From positions 1 through 6,427 of the forward strand of contig OMQZ01000162.1 of the NCBI GenBank assembly GCA_900313355.1: a stretch of 6,427 bases of DNA, read 5' to 3'. This document shows, piece by piece, positions 3,545 through 6,427 of this stretch. The position numbers and the translations under genes were made by a program. This DNA comes from an uncultured Rhodospirillaceae bacterium. GTDB taxonomy: Bacteria > Pseudomonadota > Alphaproteobacteria > RF32 > CAG-239. Under the pieces are notes generated by a model that saw only the letters and a list, made by a program, of their open reading frames with translations, searched no databases and was not told where the DNA came from. Positions within the stretch are counted from its first letter, which is position 1, and the number at the start of each line of letters is the position of its first letter.

Positions 3545-5716
3545 ATGACCAAGATTGTCGGGGTGATGCTTACCCTGCCTTTTAATGATGTTTTTGATTA
3601 TAGCGCCTCTGATAACATTAAGTTAGGCGACATCGTTCGTGTGCCGTTCGGAAAAGGTGTTGAAATCGGTGTCGTATGGAAAATCGGCAAATCATCAGAT
3701 CTTGAAGAAAAAAAGATAAAATCGATCATCAATGTTCTGCCATACCGCTTATTGCCATCACTCATCAAATTTGTGGAATGGGTTGCAAAATATAACTTGG
3801 CATTTGTGGGGTTGGTCTTAAAAATGGTTTTATGTGCAAAAAATGCCTTTGATGATCCTAAAATGCATATTTTATATAAATTAACGGGCAAAACTCTCGC
3901 CGAAGCAAAACTTAAAAATTCAGACGCAAGATGGCATGTGATTGACCTTTTAAAACATGCTCCTTATTCAAAAGCTGAAATTATCGCCGGAACAGGTGTA
4001 TCTCCAAGCGTCATAAAAACCTTAATTGAAGCAAAAATTTTAGAGCCGATGCCCTCTGAAAAGAAAAAAGACACACAAAATTTTGAATTTCAGGGCACTG
4101 CTGTTTCTCTCACTCCCGAACAACAATCAGCTGCCGAATTTTTAATCAAGTCACAATCAGGTTTTAACGTCACCCTTCTTGATGGTGTCACAGGCTCCGG
4201 AAAAACGGAAGTTTATCTCGAAGCCGCAATTAACATCTTAAAACAAGAAAAACAGGTTCTGATTTTAGTTCCTGAAATTGCTTTAACAACACAATGGCTT
4301 GAGCGCTTTGAAAAAAGATTCGGTGTGAAACCTTATCAGTGGCACAGTGCCTTAAATCAAAGCCAGCGCCGCCAAACATGGCAAGCTGCTATTGAAGGTC
4401 GCGCAAAAGTTTTGGTCGGCGCCAGAAGTGCCCTCTTTTTACCTTATTCAAATTTAGGTTTAATTGTTGTTGACGAAAGCCACGATCAAACCTTCAAACA
4501 AGAAGACATGGTCAATTATCAGGCGCGCGATATGGCCGTTGTCCGAGCAAAATGTGAAAACATTCCGATTATTCTTTCAACCGCCACTCCTGATTTAGAA
4601 ACGATTGTCAATGTTGAAGAAGGAAAATATCAAACAGTTGTTTTAAAAAACAGATATGCTTCTGCTTCAATGCCCCAAATCAAAATTTTGGATTTAAAAA
4701 AAGACAAACCGCAAAAAGGTGATTGGGGAACCTCATGGCTTTCACCCACATTATGTTCAGCCTTAAAAGAAAATTACGAAAAAGGTGAACAATCAGTATT
4801 ATTCTTAAATCGGCGAGGCTACGCTCCTTTAATGATTTGCCGAGATTGCGGAACAAGACTTCAATGCCCGAACTGCTCCGCATGGCTCACCGAACACCGA
4901 ACGCAAAAGAGGCTGATTTGCCACCACTGTGGTTATACCATCACCACACCCCAAATTTGCCCTGAATGCGGATCAACAGATGGTTTAACAGCCTGCGGCC
5001 CTGGGGTGGAGCGCATTGCCGAAGAGGTTAAATTTCGTTTTCCTTTGGCAAAGGTTGAGATTATCTCAAGCGACACGGCCTCTTCTTTCAAAAGTATCTC
5101 TGAAATTATTTCAAAAATGGAAAACAAAGAGATTGATATATTAATCGGCACCCAAATTTTAGCCAAAGGCCATCACTTTCCAAACCTCACTGTCGTCGGC
5201 ATTGTTGATGCTGATCTCGGCTTGATGGGAAGTGACTTGCGTGCTCAAGAACAAACATTTCAGCTTTTATCTCAAGTTTCCGGTCGCGCAGGACGTGCTC
5301 AAAAAAAAGGAACGGTATATTTCCAAACGCTTTACCCCGAAAATAATGTCTTAAAAGCGATTGTCTCTCAAAACAGAGAAGAATTTATCTCTATTGAAAA
5401 GCAAACACGCAAAAACTTAAACCTGCCTCCATACGGAAAGCTTGCCGCAGTGATTGTCTCATCAACAAACGAACAATTATGCGAAAAAGCCGCATACCAC
5501 TTAGCAAAAATTTTCCCAAAAATATCAGGGGCAACCCTGCTTGGGCCGGCTCCTGCACCGATTTATATGCTGCGTGGAAAATTCAGATACCGCTTGCTTT
5601 TGAAAACATTAAAGACTATAAATATACAAAACGTTGTTAAAACATGGCTTTATGGCATAAATTTGCCCTCGAACGTAAAACTTGAAGTAGATATTGATCC
5701 CTATTCATTTATGTAG
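3545..5716 (+). CDS. priA: Primosomal protein N' (replication restart helicase PriA)
   Basis: The 723-residue product has the usual PriA length and full domain order. The N-terminal 3'-end-binding domain covers about 1-105, with FDYSASDNIKLGDIVRVPFG at 17-36, followed by a winged-helix-like segment to about 180. The first helicase lobe has Walker A GVTGSGKT (214-221) and Walker B DESH (310-313). The second lobe carries the zinc insertion with all eight cysteines (C432, C435, C441, C444, C459, C462, C472, C475), then QVSGRAGR (577-584), and the C-terminal domain follows to 723. PriA is a 3'-to-5' superfamily 2 helicase that recognises stalled or D-loop forks and reloads the replicative helicase. 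DESH replaces the more usual DEEH of E. coli PriA; the catalytic D and E are kept, so activity should be intact. The ATG is preceded by AAGGA at 3534-3538. It leads a tight run with atpH and atpA. Confidence 0.97.
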   Translation: MTKIVGVMLTLPFNDVFDYSASDNIKLGDIVRVPFGKGVEIGVVWKIGKSSDLEEKKIKSIINVLPYRLLPSLIKFVEWVAKYNLAFVGLVLKMVLCAKNAFDDPKMHILYKLTGKTLAEAKLKNSDARWHVIDLLKHAPYSKAEIIAGTGVSPSVIKTLIEAKILEPMPSEKKKDTQNFEFQGTAVSLTPEQQSAAEFLIKSQSGFNVTLLDGVTGSGKTEVYLEAAINILKQEKQVLILVPEIALTTQWLERFEKRFGVKPYQWHSALNQSQRRQTWQAAIEGRAKVLVGARSALFLPYSNLGLIVVDESHDQTFKQEDMVNYQARDMAVVRAKCENIPIILSTATPDLETIVNVEEGKYQTVVLKNRYASASMPQIKILDLKKDKPQKGDWGTSWLSPTLCSALKENYEKGEQSVLFLNRRGYAPLMICRDCGTRLQCPNCSAWLTEHRTQKRLICHHCGYTITTPQICPECGSTDGLTACGPGVERIAEEVKFRFPLAKVEIISSDTASSFKSISEIISKMENKEIDILIGTQILAKGHHFPNLTVVGIVDADLGLMGSDLRAQEQTFQLLSQVSGRAGRAQKKGTVYFQTLYPENNVLKAIVSQNREEFISIEKQTRKNLNLPPYGKLAAVIVSSTNEQLCEKAAYHLAKIFPKISGATLLGPAPAPIYMLRGKFRYRLLLKTLKTINIQNVVKTWLYGINLPSNVKLEVDIDPYSFM

Positions 5717-5728
5717 AAAGATGAAATA

Positions 5729-6280
5729 ATGAAAAAAGAAAACATAAGAAAACAGATTCAAAATTACGCCTCAGCGCTGTTTCAAACCGCTATAGCGCAA
5801 AATGCCGTTGACGCCTTAAAAAAAGATATTCAAAGCTTAAATACCGCCTTATCTGACAACTCGGTTCTAAAACAACTAAATTCACCTCTCTTAAAAGATT
5901 CTCAAAAAAAAGAAAGTATTGATTTTTTTAGCAAAAAAGCAAATTTAAGCAAAATCACACATCAGTTTTTATACATTTTGGCTGAAAACAAAGAACTTAA
6001 TCTTCTGCCTGAAATATCTGTTGCGATTGACGATTTTATTCTTGAAAAAGAAGGTTTTCTTAAAATATTGGTAGAAACCGTTCAGCCCTTAAGCGCAACA
6101 CAAGAAAAAAAACTTAAAGAAGGCTTACAAAAAAAACTCAAAAAAGAGGTCATTTTATCCTATAAATTAAATGAAAATTTACTAGGAGGTCTTATCTTAC
6201 ACTATCATTCAATAGAAATTGACGATTCGATTCGAGGAAAATTGAACACACTCGAGAAATTGATGAAAGGTTTAAAATAA
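5729..6280 (+). CDS. atpH: ATP synthase F1 subunit delta
   Basis: The 183-residue product matches F1 delta (the OSCP homologue), which joins the top of the F1 head to the peripheral stalk and keeps the stator from slipping. The N-terminal helical domain spans about 1-108, with the typical opening Y-A-x-A-L-F (13-18) and the F-L-x-x-L-A-E-N-x-x-L-x-L-L-P-E-like stretch around 80-95. The C-terminal domain ends with the family signature G-G-L-I-L-H-Y-H-S-I-E-I-D-D-S-I-R-G-K-L (153-172), corresponding to GG-x-x-x-x-x-x-x-x-x-x-D-x-S-x-R-x-x-L in relatives. The gene is very lysine-rich. The start lies 12 bases after the priA stop with only a weak GAAAG-like ribosome binding site, so expression probably relies on the upstream transcript. 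It leads into atpA by a one-base TAATG overlap, as in alphaproteobacterial atpHAGDC operons. Confidence 0.95.
   Translation: MKKENIRKQIQNYASALFQTAIAQNAVDALKKDIQSLNTALSDNSVLKQLNSPLLKDSQKKESIDFFSKKANLSKITHQFLYILAENKELNLLPEISVAIDDFILEKEGFLKILVETVQPLSATQEKKLKEGLQKKLKKEVILSYKLNENLLGGLILHYHSIEIDDSIRGKLNTLEKLMKGLK
6266..6270 (+). promoter_or_regulatory. Ribosome binding site of atpA inside the end of atpH
   Basis: AAAGG lies 9 bases before the ATG at 6280, which overlaps the atpH TAA by one base (TAATG). It fixes the atpA start and supports coupled translation. Confidence 0.7.
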
Positions 6281-6427
6281 TGGCAATTAAAGCTGATGAA
6301 ATATCATCTCTGTTAAAAGAAAAAATCGAAGAATACGACCTAAAAACAGACTTAAACGAAATAGGACACGTTCTGTCTATCGGTGACGGAATTGCTTTAG
6401 TTTACGGACTTGATAACGTTGAAGAAA
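6280..6427 (+). CDS. atpA: ATP synthase F1 subunit alpha, N-terminal part, cut by window edge
   Basis: The frame from the ATG at 6280 stays open for 49 codons to the right edge. The translation opens MAIKADEISSLLKEKIEEYD and continues with IGHVLSIGDGIALVYGLDNV (28-47), the characteristic start of F1 alpha: an amphipathic helix that binds subunit delta, followed by the first strands of the beta-barrel with the G-x-V-x-x-I/V-G-D-G-I-A-x-V-Y-G-L signature. Full alpha is about 510 residues, so the nucleotide-binding domain lies outside the window. Alpha and beta form the catalytic hexamer of the membrane-bound ATP synthase. Order directly after atpH supports the assignment, and atpG, atpD and atpC would be expected next. 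Confidence 0.95.
   Translation, partial: MAIKADEISSLLKEKIEEYDLKTDLNEIGHVLSIGDGIALVYGLDNVEE

Noticed and set aside
1..6427. tRNA, rRNA, CRISPR array or known riboswitch
   Set aside because: No cloverleaf with T-loop and anticodon arms, no regularly spaced repeats and no recognised aptamer core were seen on either strand.

Overview
The window looks like chromosomal DNA from a low-GC (roughly 35-40% by hand count over the core genes) Gram-negative bacterium, most likely an alphaproteobacterium. The main reason is the right-hand block: a priA-type helicase gene followed directly by atpH and the start of atpA. This fits the alphaproteobacterial arrangement in which the F1 genes (atpHAGDC) form their own operon apart from the Fo genes. 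An exported OB-fold (YgiW/YdeI) protein and an anhydro-muropeptide kinase homologue also fit a Gram-negative cell. The genus cannot be told from this sequence.

Layout, left to right. Positions 1-243 (minus) hold the first 81 codons of an AnmK-like kinase with an unusual glycine-rich motif. Positions 244-375 are a divergent promoter region with two back-to-back sigma70-type promoters whose -35 boxes form a perfect inverted repeat. Positions 376-1539 are a compact block of three unrecognised genes: a four-helix membrane protein, a 135-residue soluble protein coupled to it by an ATGA overlap, and, convergent to them, a small membrane protein. All three are clearly more GC-rich (about 45-57% in counted lines) than their surroundings, and they share one long bidirectional terminator.

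Positions 1648-3420 hold three envelope or stress-type genes: a hemolysin III/PAQR-family membrane protein (plus), an HdeD-family membrane protein (minus) and a periplasmic YgiW/YdeI-family protein (plus). The first two converge on a bidirectional terminator. The last two diverge from a 132-base AT-rich region that contains a dyad which may be an operator.

Positions 3545-6427 hold priA, atpH and the 5' end of atpA, tightly spaced (12-base gap, then a TAATG overlap) and probably co-transcribed. They connect replication restart with ATP synthase F1 assembly by position only.

The best candidate for something undescribed is the 376-1539 cassette: three orphan genes with foreign base composition, a strong promoter and a shared terminator, inserted between housekeeping genes. 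No function can be assigned from the sequence. No rRNA, tRNA, CRISPR array, transposase or integrase was seen.
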